Below are positions 26,530 through 35,108 of a DNA stretch of 64,000 nucleotides, in pieces. Source of the DNA: Luteimonas deserti (GTDB taxonomy: Bacteria > Pseudomonadota > Gammaproteobacteria > Xanthomonadales > Xanthomonadaceae). The notes beneath the pieces were generated by a model. It saw nothing but the letters and a program-made list of their open reading frames with translations. It was not told the DNA's origin and ran no database searches. Numbering within the stretch: position 1 is the first letter of the stretch; each line of letters begins with the position of its first letter. The position numbers and the translations under genes were made by a program. The stretch is from contig NZ_JACCJZ010000013.1 in assembly GCF_013425765.1 (NCBI RefSeq), forward strand, positions 124,001 through 188,000, in the 5' to 3' direction.

Positions 26530-27962
26530 CAGCCTTCCATCTGCTCGAGTTCGCGCCCGCGGGTCTCGTTGACGTAGCGCAGCACGAACACCACCGACAG
26601 CGCCGCGGCGATCGCGTACAGGCCGTAGGCGCCGGCGAGGCCGATACCGGCCAGCAGCATCGGGAAGGTCCAGGTGATCAGGAAGTTCGCGCCCCACTGG
26701 AACAGGCCGGCGACCGCCAGGCCCGAACCGCGGATCTGGTTGGGGAACATCTCGCCGAGCATCACCCACATCACCGGGCCCCAGGAGGCGTTGAAGAAGA
26801 TCACGTAGAGGTTCGCCGCGACCAGTGCGAGCACGCCCATCGAATCCGACAGCAGCAGACGGCCGTCGTCGCCCAGGGTGCCGGTCCAGAACGCGGCGGT
26901 GACGGCCGCCAGCGTCACCGCCATGCCGGCCGAGCCGATCCACAGCAGCGGCTTGCGGCCGATGCGGTCGACCAGCAGCAGCGAGACGATGCAGGCGCCG
27001 ATGCTCAGCGCACCCGACAGCACGTTGATCAGCAGCGCGTCGTTCTCTGAAAAGCCGACCGCCTGCCACAGCACCGCGCCGTAATAGAACACCACGTTGA
27101 TGCCGACCAGCTGCTGGAACACCGCCAGGCCGATGCCGACCCAGACGATCGGGCGCACGCGCCCCGTCACCTTGGACACGAGATCCGAGAACTTCGGACG
27201 ATGCAGGTCGGACGCCAGCGAATCGCGGATCTCGCCGAGCTTGCGACGGCCGTCGACATCGCCGTACAGGCGCACCAGCACGCGCTCGGCCTGGGCCAGC
27301 CGGCCCCGCGCGACCAGGAAACGCGGGCTCTCCGGAATCGCGAACAGCGCGACGAGGAACAGCGCCGCCGGCGCCATCTCGATCCAGAACATCCAGCGCC
27401 AGGCCTGGTAGCCGCCCCAGAATTCCGCGGTCGAGCCGCCGGCCACGCGAGCGAGCAGGTAATTGCTGAGGAACGCGGCGAACAGCCCGCCGATGATCGC
27501 GATCTGCTGCACCGTCGCCAGCCGGCCGCGGTAGCGCGCCGAGGAGACCTCGCTGATGTAGGCCGGCGACATCACGCTGGCCGCGCCGACGGCGAGACCG
27601 CCGATCACGCGATAGAGGACGAACTCCAGCGAGCCGGTCGCGATGCCCGAGCCCCAGGCCGAGACCAGGAACAGCACCGCCGCGACGATCAACAGCGAAC
27701 GCCGGCCGAACACGTCGGCCAGCCGGCCGGCGAAGAACGCGCCGACCGCGCAGCCCAGCAGCATCGAGGCGACGTTGAAGCCGGTGCCCACGGAGTCGGA
27801 ATTGAACGCCCGTTGCAGGCCGTCGACGGTGCCGTTGATGACGCCGCTGTCGAAGCCGAACAGGAAGCCGCCGATCGTCGCGACGCAACTGATGAGGATG
27901 ATCAAGCGGGTGTTTTCGCCGCGCGGCGTGCCCGACACGCCTTCGCTGGTGCTGATGCCCAT
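26529..27962 (-). CDS. Sugar:proton symporter, MFS sugar-porter family
   Basis: Inner-membrane transporter of 477 residues with 12 predicted helices. Sugar-porter signatures are visible: GRRSLL after helix 2, YISEVSSARYRGRL, PESPRFLVARGR at the end of the first half, QQLVGINVVFYYG in helix 7, DRIGRKPLL in the second half and NETRGRELEQMEG at the C terminus. Substrates in this family are neutral sugars such as galactose, arabinose, xylose or glucose, and pectin side chains release the first two. The ATG at 27962 is chosen; an in-frame ATG at 27983 is also possible, and neither has a strong ribosome site. It is translationally coupled to the methylglyoxal synthase. A candidate promoter overlapping the 28265 operator reads into it. 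Confidence 0.85.
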   Translation of the reverse strand: MGISTSEGVSGTPRGENTRLIILISCVATIGGFLFGFDSGVINGTVDGLQRAFNSDSVGTGFNVASMLLGCAVGAFFAGRLADVFGRRSLLIVAAVLFLVSAWGSGIATGSLEFVLYRVIGGLAVGAASVMSPAYISEVSSARYRGRLATVQQIAIIGGLFAAFLSNYLLARVAGGSTAEFWGGYQAWRWMFWIEMAPAALFLVALFAIPESPRFLVARGRLAQAERVLVRLYGDVDGRRKLGEIRDSLASDLHRPKFSDLVSKVTGRVRPIVWVGIGLAVFQQLVGINVVFYYGAVLWQAVGFSENDALLINVLSGALSIGACIVSLLLVDRIGRKPLLWIGSAGMAVTLAAVTAAFWTGTLGDDGRLLLSDSMGVLALVAANLYVIFFNASWGPVMWVMLGEMFPNQIRGSGLAVAGLFQWGANFLITWTFPMLLAGIGLAGAYGLYAIAAALSVVFVLRYVNETRGRELEQMEG

Positions 27963-28333
27963 GTGCAGTGGTTTCCGATGCATTCGCGGCGGCAGGCCGC
28001 CTTCCCATGCCGGCCCGCGGCTGCGGAACGGCCCCATCCCCGGGCGCTGTACACCGGTGGACGAACGCTGGTGCGTCGCGTCGCCGGTGCTGCGTGCGGG
28101 AGTCCGGAGCGTAGCGCAGCGTCGCGCCGCGTGCTTGCTGCACCTGCGACGCGGGGACGCATTCCGACGGCATGACTGCAGTCGCGATTCCTGCAGCGCC
28201 GTGGTTCCGGACCGAAGCCTGCTGCAATGCAGAATGCCCGCACAGCTTCACTTTGCTACGGTCGTTGACCAGCGGTGTCATCGGCGTTCGGCCGGGCATC
28301 CGCGGCCCCGTTCCGAATTTTCTGGAGATCTGC
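27963..28333. other. Divergent promoter region, importer / GH43
   Basis: A 371-bp spacer between divergent starts. It contains the operator at 28265-28280 and a possible minus-strand promoter: -35 ATGACA (28281-28276), 17-bp spacer, -10 TAGCAA (28258-28253). No coding sequence is supported. Confidence 0.45.
28265..28280 (+). promoter_or_regulatory. Putative LacI-type operator, importer / GH43 spacer
   Basis: TTGACCAGCGGTGTCA, one base different from the site before receptor 2. It lies 54 bases before the GH43 start. On the minus strand it overlaps the -35 hexamer of the possible importer promoter. Confidence 0.55.
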
Positions 28334-29941
28334 ATGTCGTTTGCCCGCCCGCTGCTCGCGGCCACCCTCTGCACGGCCGTCCTGGCGGCGACCGCGTTCG
28401 GCGCGGCGGCGCAGACACCGAGCGCGGCCGCCGACGTCTGGGCCCGTGGCATCGAGCATCAACGCAAGGCCGATCTCGGCGACGGCACGTTCCTCAATCC
28501 GGTGTTCGCCGGCGACCGTCCCGATCCGTCGGTCCTCAAGGACGGCGAGGACTACTACCTCACGCAGTCCTCGTTCGATGCCTATCCCGGCCTGCCGGTC
28601 TGGCACTCGCGCGATCTGGTGAACTGGCGGCCCCTGGGCCATGCGATCACGAAGAACGTGGGGTCGATCTGGGCGCCGGACATCGTCAGGCACGAAGGAC
28701 GCTATTTCATCTATTTTCCTGCACGGACCGGCGGCACCGAGGGCAACGAGCGCAGCAACTACGTGGTGTGGGCGGACGACATCCGTGGCCCGTGGAGCGA
28801 ACCCGTCAACATCGGGCTCGGCCGTTACATCGACCCCGGGCATGCAGTCGGCGAGGACGGCAAGCGGTATCTGTTCCTGTCCGGCGGCGCCTACGTGCAG
28901 CTGTCGGACGATGGACTCTCGGTAGTGGGCGAGCCCAAGCACGTGTACGACGGCTGGCAATACCCGGAAGACTGGGACGTCGAGGCCTATGCGCAGGAGG
29001 GCCCGAAGATCAACTTCCGCGACGGCTGGTATTACATGACCACCGCCGTCGGTGGCACCGCCGGTCCACCGACCGGGCACATGGTGATCACCGCGCGCTC
29101 GCGCTCGATCCACGGACCATGGGAGAACGCGCCGCACAACCCCATCGTCCGCACCGTGGACCGCAGCGAGCCGTGGTGGTCACGCGGTCACGCGACGATC
29201 GTCGAAGGCACCGACGACCGCTGGTGGATGATCTATCACGGCTACGAGAACGGTTACTGGACGCTGGGCCGGCAGGCGCTGCTCGAGCCGATCGAGTGGA
29301 CCGACGACGGCTGGTACATCGCCAAGGGCGGCGATCTCGGCCAGCCGCTGGCGATGCCGGCGGGCGAATCGGTGGGCGAACACGGCATGGCACTGTCGGA
29401 CGCGTTCGACGGCGAGACGCTCGGTCACCAGTGGTCGTTCTTCAATCCTGCGCAGGACGAGTACGCCCGGCTCGCGTTCGGTGATGGCGCGATGACCGTG
29501 CGCGGCAAGGGCACTTCGCCGCGTGACAGTTCGCCGTTGACCGTGATCGCCGGCGACAAGGCCTACCAGTTCGAGGTGGAGATGGAGATCGCGCCGGGCG
29601 CGCAGGGCGGGGCACTGCTGTTCTACAGCGACCGCCTGTATGCCGGCGTCGGCAGCAACGGCGACCGCTTCGTCATGCACCGCTACGGCCTGGAGCGCCC
29701 GACCACGCTGCCGCCGGGGCCGGGCGGTCGCCTGTGGCTGCGGGTCACCAACAATCGGCACATCGTCACCATCCACACGAGCCGCGATGGTCGCACCTGG
29801 GAAAAATACCCGGTGCAGATGGAGGTCTCGGGTTACCACCACAATGTGGCCGGCGGCTTCCTGGCGCTGAAGCCCGCGATCTACGCCGCGGGCGAGGGCG
29901 ACGTGCGCTTCCACAATTTCCGCTATCGCGCCCTGGATTGA
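28334..29941 (+). CDS. GH43-family glycosidase with C-terminal beta-sandwich
   Basis: Exported 535-residue arabinofuranosidase/xylosidase-type enzyme. The signal peptide ends near AFGAAAQ. The N-terminal five-bladed propeller (about 50-340) shows the GH43 acids D64 (DRPDPSVL, base), D167 (RYIDPGHA) and E222 (AQEGPKI, acid). A C-terminal beta-sandwich (about 355-535, with EVEMEIAPGAQGGALLFY and VRFHNFRYRALD) is of the type found in GH43 xylosidases and exo-arabinanases. GGAGA precedes the ATG at 28334. It lies directly upstream of the LacI regulator and downstream of an operator. Arabinan side chains of pectin are the likely substrate, but beta-xylosidase activity cannot be excluded. Confidence 0.82.
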   Translation: MSFARPLLAATLCTAVLAATAFGAAAQTPSAAADVWARGIEHQRKADLGDGTFLNPVFAGDRPDPSVLKDGEDYYLTQSSFDAYPGLPVWHSRDLVNWRPLGHAITKNVGSIWAPDIVRHEGRYFIYFPARTGGTEGNERSNYVVWADDIRGPWSEPVNIGLGRYIDPGHAVGEDGKRYLFLSGGAYVQLSDDGLSVVGEPKHVYDGWQYPEDWDVEAYAQEGPKINFRDGWYYMTTAVGGTAGPPTGHMVITARSRSIHGPWENAPHNPIVRTVDRSEPWWSRGHATIVEGTDDRWWMIYHGYENGYWTLGRQALLEPIEWTDDGWYIAKGGDLGQPLAMPAGESVGEHGMALSDAFDGETLGHQWSFFNPAQDEYARLAFGDGAMTVRGKGTSPRDSSPLTVIAGDKAYQFEVEMEIAPGAQGGALLFYSDRLYAGVGSNGDRFVMHRYGLERPTTLPPGPGGRLWLRVTNNRHIVTIHTSRDGRTWEKYPVQMEVSGYHHNVAGGFLALKPAIYAAGEGDVRFHNFRYRALD

Positions 29942-30021
29942 GCTTCTGCGAGGCGGAACCGGCAGCCTGTCGGTTCTCGCCTAGAATGGACACCGCACGA
30001 CAACCGGTCCGGGGACCACGG

Positions 30022-31065
30022 ATGCCCGCAAAGAGCAAGATTCCCAAGGCGGGCGAACCCGCACGCGCGGCGACGATCAACGACATCGCGCGGCTCGCGG
30101 GCGTGTCGAAGAAGACCGTCTCCCGGATCATCAACAATTCGCCTCTCGTGCGGCAGGACACGCGCGAGAAGGTGGAAACCCTGATGCGCGAGGTCGGCTA
30201 CGTGCCCGACCCGCTGGCCCGTGGCCTCGCGTTCCGGCGCTCGTTCCTCATCGGCATGGTCTACGACAACCCGACCGCGCAGTTCATCGTCAACATGCAG
30301 TACGGCGCGCTGGACACGCTGCGCGGCTCGGGCTTCGAGCTGGTGGTGCATCCCTGCGACAGCCGCAGCCCGAACTACATCGACAGCGTGCGGCGCTTCG
30401 TGCAGCAGCAGAAGCTGCATGGCGTGATGCTGGTGCCGCGCGTGTCCGAGGACCAGGCGCTCGCCGACATGCTGGCCGAGATCGGCGTGCGCTACGTGCG
30501 CATCGCCGCGGTCTCGCTGGATGCGCCCGAGCGCATGGTGGTCACCCACGACCGCGACGGCGCCGCCGAAGTGGCCGACTATCTGCAGTCGCTCGGCCAC
30601 ACCGACATCGCGATGATCACCGGTCCGCGGGACTACCGCTCCTCGATCGAGCGCTCGGAAGGCTTCGTCGCCGCGCTCGAGGCGCGTGGCATCACGCTGC
30701 CGCCGGGGCGCGTGGTCGAGGCGGGCTATACCTTCGAATCGGGGGTCGCGGCCGCGGAAACGCTGCTCGGCGGCAAGAAGCGGCCGACCGCCATCTTCTG
30801 CGGCAACGACGAGATGGCGGCCGGCGTGTATCGCGTCGCGATGCGCGCGGGGATCAGTATCCCGCGTCAGCTCTCCGTCGTGGGCTACGACGACAGCCCG
30901 CTGGCCTCACGGCTGTGGCCGCCATTGACCTCGGTGCGCCGGGATACACGTGACACCGGACGCATCTCGGCGGCCATGCTGCTGCTGGCCGAGGGCGCAC
31001 CGCGCCAGATGGCGAGCGTGCGGCCGCACCTGATCGTGCGCGATTCCTGCCAGCCGCCGGGGTAG
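30022..31065 (+). CDS. LacI-family transcriptional regulator of the pectin locus
   Basis: DNA-binding repressor of 347 residues. The helix-turn-helix and hinge occupy about residues 17-75 (ATINDIARLAGVSKKTVSRI and YVPDPLARGLA). A periplasmic-binding-protein-like effector domain follows (GFELVVHPCDSRSPNYID, PTAIFCGNDEMAAGVYRVA, SVVGYDDSPLASRLWPPLTS). The ATG at 30022 has GGGGA six bases upstream; an in-frame ATG at 29986 is an alternative. It lies between GH43 and kduI and is the only LacI-type regulator in the window, so it is the best candidate to bind the shared TGACACCG sites. The inducer would be a late pectin metabolite such as KDG, by analogy with KdgR/UxuR-type LacI proteins; this is inferred. 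Confidence 0.88.
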   Translation: MPAKSKIPKAGEPARAATINDIARLAGVSKKTVSRIINNSPLVRQDTREKVETLMREVGYVPDPLARGLAFRRSFLIGMVYDNPTAQFIVNMQYGALDTLRGSGFELVVHPCDSRSPNYIDSVRRFVQQQKLHGVMLVPRVSEDQALADMLAEIGVRYVRIAAVSLDAPERMVVTHDRDGAAEVADYLQSLGHTDIAMITGPRDYRSSIERSEGFVAALEARGITLPPGRVVEAGYTFESGVAAAETLLGGKKRPTAIFCGNDEMAAGVYRVAMRAGISIPRQLSVVGYDDSPLASRLWPPLTSVRRDTRDTGRISAAMLLLAEGAPRQMASVRPHLIVRDSCQPPG

Positions 31066-31489
31066 GGCATCTCGGCGCGACGAGCGGTGCGGCACGCCGT
31101 TCCCGGCTCGACCCGTATCGCCTGGACGAGCCGGATCTGCATGACGGGCGCCGCGTGGACCAGGGGCGCGTCGGGGTGCCATGCCCCGCCTGTGCCGGTA
31201 CGCCGCGGTGTCCAGGGGCACGCTGCCCATGGGCGCGCCCAGGACGGGGGGCGCGTCGGGACCGGCTGGAGAGCGCTCGCCCCTGACGGTCGCCGCAGAT
31301 TGCGGTCGATGCGTCCGGAGGTTCTGCGGCTGCTCCACTCTGGTCCCGACGCGCGACATCCCGGTGTTCCGGACCCCCGGCCCGCCGGTCGGCCTGTGGC
31401 TCCCGGCGATTGCCGCGGCGCGGTATGACACCGGTTACCGGAGCGCCTACAATCGTCGCACTGCAGCTTCAGTCCATCCGGAGTCCGCC
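31066..31489. other. Gene-free spacer and kduI control region
   Basis: 424 bp between the regulator and kduI. The last 65 bp hold the operator and promoter listed separately. The first ~350 bp show no convincing gene or strong structure. Confidence 0.5.
31425..31453 (+). promoter_or_regulatory. kduI promoter with overlapping operator
   Basis: -35 ATGACA (31425-31430), 17-bp spacer, -10 TACAAT (31448-31453), 36 bases before the kduI ATG. The operator TGACACCGGTTACC (31426-31439) covers the -35 and half the spacer, the arrangement expected for repression by a LacI-type protein. Confidence 0.6.
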
Positions 31490-32338
31490 ATGTACGAGAA
31501 GACCTACTACGCGACCCATCCCGGGGTCATGCAGGGCGTCGACACCGACACGTTGCGCGACCTGTTCCTGCTCGATGGCCTGTTTGCCGACGATGCGATC
31601 CGCTTGCATTACACGCATTACGAGCGCTTCGTGATCGGCGGAGCGGCGCCGGTCTCCGCGGCGGTCGCATTGCCGGTCCAGACCGAACCGGCGTCGGCGG
31701 CCGGGCATCCGTTCCTCGAACGGCGCGAGCTCGGCGTGGTCAATGTCGGCGGTGGCCCGGGCACCGTCACGGTCGACGGGGTCGTCCATGCACTCGCGCC
31801 CCGGGACGGTCTCTACGTCCCCATGGGCAGCGCCGAGGTCGCCTTCGCGTCCGACGATGCCGGGGCGCCGGCCAGGTTCTACCTCGCCTCGACGCCGGCA
31901 CACGCGCGCTTCGAGACGAAGAAGATTTCCGCCGCCGATGCCGTGCCGCTGGAGCGCGGGTCGCTCGAGACCAGTAACGAACGCACGATCTACCAGTACA
32001 TCGTGCCGGCCACGTGCCCGTCCTCGCAGCTGCTGCTGGGCCTGACGATCCTCAAGCCGGGCAGCGTGTGGAACACGATGCCGCCGCATCTGCACGACCG
32101 CCGCAGCGAGGTCTACTTCTACTTCGATCTCGCCGAGAACGATCGTGTCTACCACTTCATGGGCGAGCCCGACGCGCAGCGCCACATCGTGGTCCGGAAC
32201 GAAGAGGCCGTCGTCTCGCCGCCGTGGTCGATCCACATGGGCGCCGGCACGTCGAACTACTGCTTCATCTGGGCGATGGGCGGCGAGAACCTCGATTACA
32301 CCGACATGCACGTGCTGGACATCTGCCAGCTCAAGTGA
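31490..32338 (+). CDS. kduI: 5-keto-4-deoxyuronate isomerase
   Basis: Isomerises 5-keto-4-deoxyuronate, formed from unsaturated galacturonate, to 2,5-diketo-3-deoxygluconate in the cytoplasm. At 282 residues it has the usual family length and the duplicated cupin-like fold. The zinc site is visible as H200, H202 and E207 in [16 protein letters not shown], with H249 in [14 protein letters not shown]. It starts [12 protein letters not shown] with GGAG seven bases before the ATG. It is the first gene of kduI-kduD-rpiB-like. Its presence implies that the locus produces unsaturated galacturonate, as expected downstream of the PL10 lyase. Confidence 0.96.
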   Translation: MYEKTYYATHPGVMQGVDTDTLRDLFLLDGLFADDAIRLHYTHYERFVIGGAAPVSAAVALPVQTEPASAAGHPFLERRELGVVNVGGGPGTVTVDGVVHALAPRDGLYVPMGSAEVAFASDDAGAPARFYLASTPAHARFETKKISAADAVPLERGSLETSNERTIYQYIVPATCPSSQLLLGLTILKPGSVWNTMPPHLHDRRSEVYFYFDLAENDRVYHFMGEPDAQRHIVVRNEEAVVSPPWSIHMGAGTSNYCFIWAMGGENLDYTDMHVLDICQLK

Positions 32339-32386
32339 CGCGACGCCGCAGACGCGGCACCCACGCAATCGCAACAGGAGAATGCA

Positions 32387-33142
32387 ATGACGAATCCGTT
32401 CAGCCTCGAAGGCAAGGTCGCGCTGGTCACCGGCGCCAATACCGGCCTGGGGCAGGGCATCGCCGTGGCGCTGGCCGAGGCCGGCGCCGACATCGCTGCC
32501 GCCGGCATCCAGGCGCCGACCGAGACCGAGGCCAAGGTCAAGGCGCTGGGCCGCCGCTTCGTCGCGATCGAGGCGAACCTGATCAGCGTCGAGCCGATCG
32601 ACCGTGTGGTGAAGGAAACGCTCGACGGGCTCGGTGGATTCGACATCCTGGTCAACAACGCCGGCCTGATCCGCCGCGCGGACGCCGTGGATTTCAGCGA
32701 GAAGGACTGGGACGACGTGATGAACGTCAACATCAAGTCCGCGTTCTTCATGTCGCAGGCGGCCGGTCGGCACTTCATCGCCCAGGGCAGCGGCAAGATC
32801 ATCAACATCGCCTCGATGCTGTCGTTCCAGGGCGGCATCCGCGTGCCCTCGTACACCGCCAGCAAGTCGGGCATCGCCGGCATCACCCGCCTGCTCGCCA
32901 ACGAATGGGCCGGCAAGGGCGTCAACATCAACGCCATCGCGCCGGGCTACATGGCCACCGACAACACCGCGCAGCTGCGCGCCGACGAGGCCCGCAACAA
33001 ATCGATCCTCGACCGCATCCCGGCCGCGCGCTGGGGCGAGCCGTCGGATCTCGGCGGCACGGCGGTGTTCCTCGCCAGCCGCGCGTCGGATTACGTCAAC
33101 GGCGCGGTGATCCCGGTCGACGGCGGCTGGCTCGCGCGCTGA
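32387..33142 (+). CDS. kduD: 2-deoxy-D-gluconate 3-dehydrogenase
   Basis: Short-chain dehydrogenase that reduces 2,5-diketo-3-deoxygluconate to KDG, the product then phosphorylated by KdgK. The 251-residue protein has the cofactor motif TGANTGLGQG, NNAG at about residue 91, the catalytic Ser region IASMLSFQGG and YTASK. Most characteristic of KduD are the N terminus (MTNPFSLEGKVALVTG) and the C-terminal PVDGGWLAR. An ACAGGAG ribosome site precedes the ATG. It lies 48 bases after kduI. Confidence 0.95.
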   Translation: MTNPFSLEGKVALVTGANTGLGQGIAVALAEAGADIAAAGIQAPTETEAKVKALGRRFVAIEANLISVEPIDRVVKETLDGLGGFDILVNNAGLIRRADAVDFSEKDWDDVMNVNIKSAFFMSQAAGRHFIAQGSGKIINIASMLSFQGGIRVPSYTASKSGIAGITRLLANEWAGKGVNINAIAPGYMATDNTAQLRADEARNKSILDRIPAARWGEPSDLGGTAVFLASRASDYVNGAVIPVDGGWLAR

Positions 33143-33224
33143 TCCCGTCCGGTAACCACGGGAACCGCCGGGCCGGCGGACTCCGCAGTTCCACCTCCCC
33201 TCGAAACCCGCAAAGAGAGTGTTC

Positions 33225-33863
33225 ATGAAAATCGCACTGATGCAGGAATTCAGCCAGGCCGCCAAGAACCCGGTCGTGCTGGAACAGCTCAATACCGTGG
33301 CCACCGAGCGCGGCCACACGGTCTTCAACGTCGGCATGGACGGCGACAACGACCACCGCCTGACCTACATCCACCTCGGCATCATCGGCAGCCTGCTGCT
33401 GAACTCGAAGGCGGTCGATTTCGTCGTCGCCGGTTGCGGCACGGGGCAGGGCGCGCTGATGTCGCTCAATGCATGGCCGGGCGTGTACTGCGGCTACTGC
33501 ATCGAGCCGACCGACGCCTTCCTGTTCGCCCAGGTCAACAACGGCAACGCGCTGGCCATTCCGTTCGCCAAGGGCTACGGCTGGGGCGCGGAAATCAACA
33601 TCCGCTACATCTTCGAAAAGGCGTTCGACGGCGAGCGCGGCCAGGGCTACCCGGCCGAGCGCAAGGAATCGCAGATGACCAACGCCGGCATCCTGGCCGA
33701 CGTCAAGAAGGGCGCGTCGAAGGACTTCGTCGAAGGCCTGAAGGCGATCGACCAGGAGCTGGTGAAGCAGGCCGTCGGCGGCGAGCGCTTCCAGAAGGCG
33801 TTCTTCGACAACGCACAGGACGAGGCCATCGTCGCCTACGTCAAGGGCGTGCTGGGCAAGTAA
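33225..33863 (+). CDS. RpiB/LacA/LacB-family sugar isomerase-like protein
   Basis: 212-residue protein of the ribose-5-phosphate isomerase B / galactose-6-phosphate isomerase family. It has an N-terminal nucleotide-like loop (MKIALMQEFSQAAKN) and the family's active-site segment VAGCGTGQGALMSLNAWPGVYCGYC, including a cysteine and the GTGQG loop. It is about 60 residues longer than RpiB because of a C-terminal extension rich in Lys and Asp. The ATG at 33225 has AGAGAG five bases upstream. Its position directly after kduD suggests a sugar-acid isomerisation in uronate breakdown, but no reaction is established from the sequence. Confidence 0.75.
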   Translation: MKIALMQEFSQAAKNPVVLEQLNTVATERGHTVFNVGMDGDNDHRLTYIHLGIIGSLLLNSKAVDFVVAGCGTGQGALMSLNAWPGVYCGYCIEPTDAFLFAQVNNGNALAIPFAKGYGWGAEINIRYIFEKAFDGERGQGYPAERKESQMTNAGILADVKKGASKDFVEGLKAIDQELVKQAVGGERFQKAFFDNAQDEAIVAYVKGVLGK

Positions 33864-33874
33864 GCCCCGCCATG

Positions 33875-33901
33875 CCGGGTCGTCGTCGCGCGACGGCCCG
33901 G
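33875..33901 (+). terminator. Hairpin after the kduID operon
   Basis: CCGGGTCGTCG (33875-33885), loop TCGCG, CGACGGCCCGG (33891-33901); one G-U pair in an 11-bp stem. No T-run. Confidence 0.45.
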
Positions 33902-33989
33902 TGCTTCACCGCGATACCGGCACATCGCGCACGCCGCCATCGATCGTGCCACCCCGTGTCGTCATCCGAGCTTGCGGAGCGCCATCACG

Positions 33990-35108
33990 ATGCAACGTCC
34001 GTTGTCGCTGTTCCTGGTGCTGTCGGGTGTCCTGGGCACGGCGTCCGCCGCACCGCCCGCACCGCATCGCGTCTTCATCGCCGGTGATTCCACCGCGGCG
34101 ACCTACGGCGCCGAGCGCGCACCACAGGCGGGCTGGGGCCAGAAGCTGACGCACTGGATCGCAGAGGGCTGGGACGTCCACAACCACGCGGTCGGCGGGC
34201 GCAGCACGCGGAGCTTCATCGACGAAGGCCGGCTGGACGCCATCGCCGCCGAGCTTCGCGCTGGCGATGTCCTGTTGATCCAGTTCGGCCACAACGACGC
34301 CAAGCGCGAGGACGCCACGCGCTACACCGATCCGGCAACCGAGTACCCGCAGCGGCTGCAGCGCTTCGTGGAGGTCGCTCGCGCGAACGGCGCGACGCCG
34401 ATCCTGATCACTCCGGTTGCGCGGCTGCTCTACGACTTCCGCTCGCTGGTCGATACACATGGCCGCTACACGCTGTCGATGCAGGATCTCGCGAAGCGCG
34501 AGAACGTCGCGTTGATCGACCTCAACGCCGCGTCCAGCGACTGGATCCGCGCGCATGGCGAGGAAGGCGCCAAGCCCTACTTCATGCACGTGCCGGCGCA
34601 GGGCAAGACCGACGGGACCCATTTCAGCGAGGCCGGCGCCGATGCCGTGGCCTGCCTCGTGGCCGCCGGCTGGCGCGGCATCGATGCCGATGCGCCCGTC
34701 AAGGCCGTGACCGCCAACGAGTGCAATGCCCTGCCGGCACCGCCTGCAGCACCGGTATCGCCATCGGTCGTCGTCAACGAGCGCGATATCGCGATCGAGC
34801 AACCCGGCCCGCACGAAGGCCTGGGTACGACGACCGCATATCCGTTCTTCTCGGACGCCACCGGCTTCGACCTGGTCTTCCGCAAGCGCGCCTTCCACCG
34901 GGGCGCGACCATCGGCGACCACGTCAACGACAAGGACGAGATCTATTACGTGCTGTCGGGCCGTGGCCGTCTGACCTTGAACGACACCGTGCGCGAGGTG
35001 GGGCCCGGCGACGCGATCCTGACCCGCAACGGCGACCGGCATGCCCTGGAACAGTTCGGCGACGAGGAGCTGGTGATCTTCATCGTGTATCGGCCGGTCG
35101 CCCGCTAG
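33990..35108 (+). CDS. Rhamnogalacturonan acetylesterase (CE12) fused to a C-terminal cupin
   Basis: Exported 372-residue protein. A signal peptide (to about GTASA) is followed by an SGNH/CE12 domain at about 25-235, with S34 in IAGDSTAATYG, the Asn block IQFGHND and the D208/H211 pair in KTDGTHFSEAG. A single cupin domain follows at about 280-370 with metal-type residues H303, H311, E317 and H351 (HRGATIGDHVNDKDEIYYV, GPGDAILTRNGDRHAL). CE12 enzymes normally end after the SGNH fold, so the cupin is an addition, possibly a sugar-acid binding or isomerase-like module. The start at 33990 has GGAG 10 bases upstream. It is the last gene of the pectin locus. Confidence 0.83.
   Translation: MQRPLSLFLVLSGVLGTASAAPPAPHRVFIAGDSTAATYGAERAPQAGWGQKLTHWIAEGWDVHNHAVGGRSTRSFIDEGRLDAIAAELRAGDVLLIQFGHNDAKREDATRYTDPATEYPQRLQRFVEVARANGATPILITPVARLLYDFRSLVDTHGRYTLSMQDLAKRENVALIDLNAASSDWIRAHGEEGAKPYFMHVPAQGKTDGTHFSEAGADAVACLVAAGWRGIDADAPVKAVTANECNALPAPPAAPVSPSVVVNERDIAIEQPGPHEGLGTTTAYPFFSDATGFDLVFRKRAFHRGATIGDHVNDKDEIYYVLSGRGRLTLNDTVREVGPGDAILTRNGDRHALEQFGDEELVIFIVYRPVAR

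Noticed and set aside
30925-30960. Operator-like TTGACCTCGGTG and TGACACCGGA inside the LacI gene
   Set aside because: They encode the conserved LacI-family segment around PLTSV and the following residues, so coding constraint explains them; no promoter is nearby.
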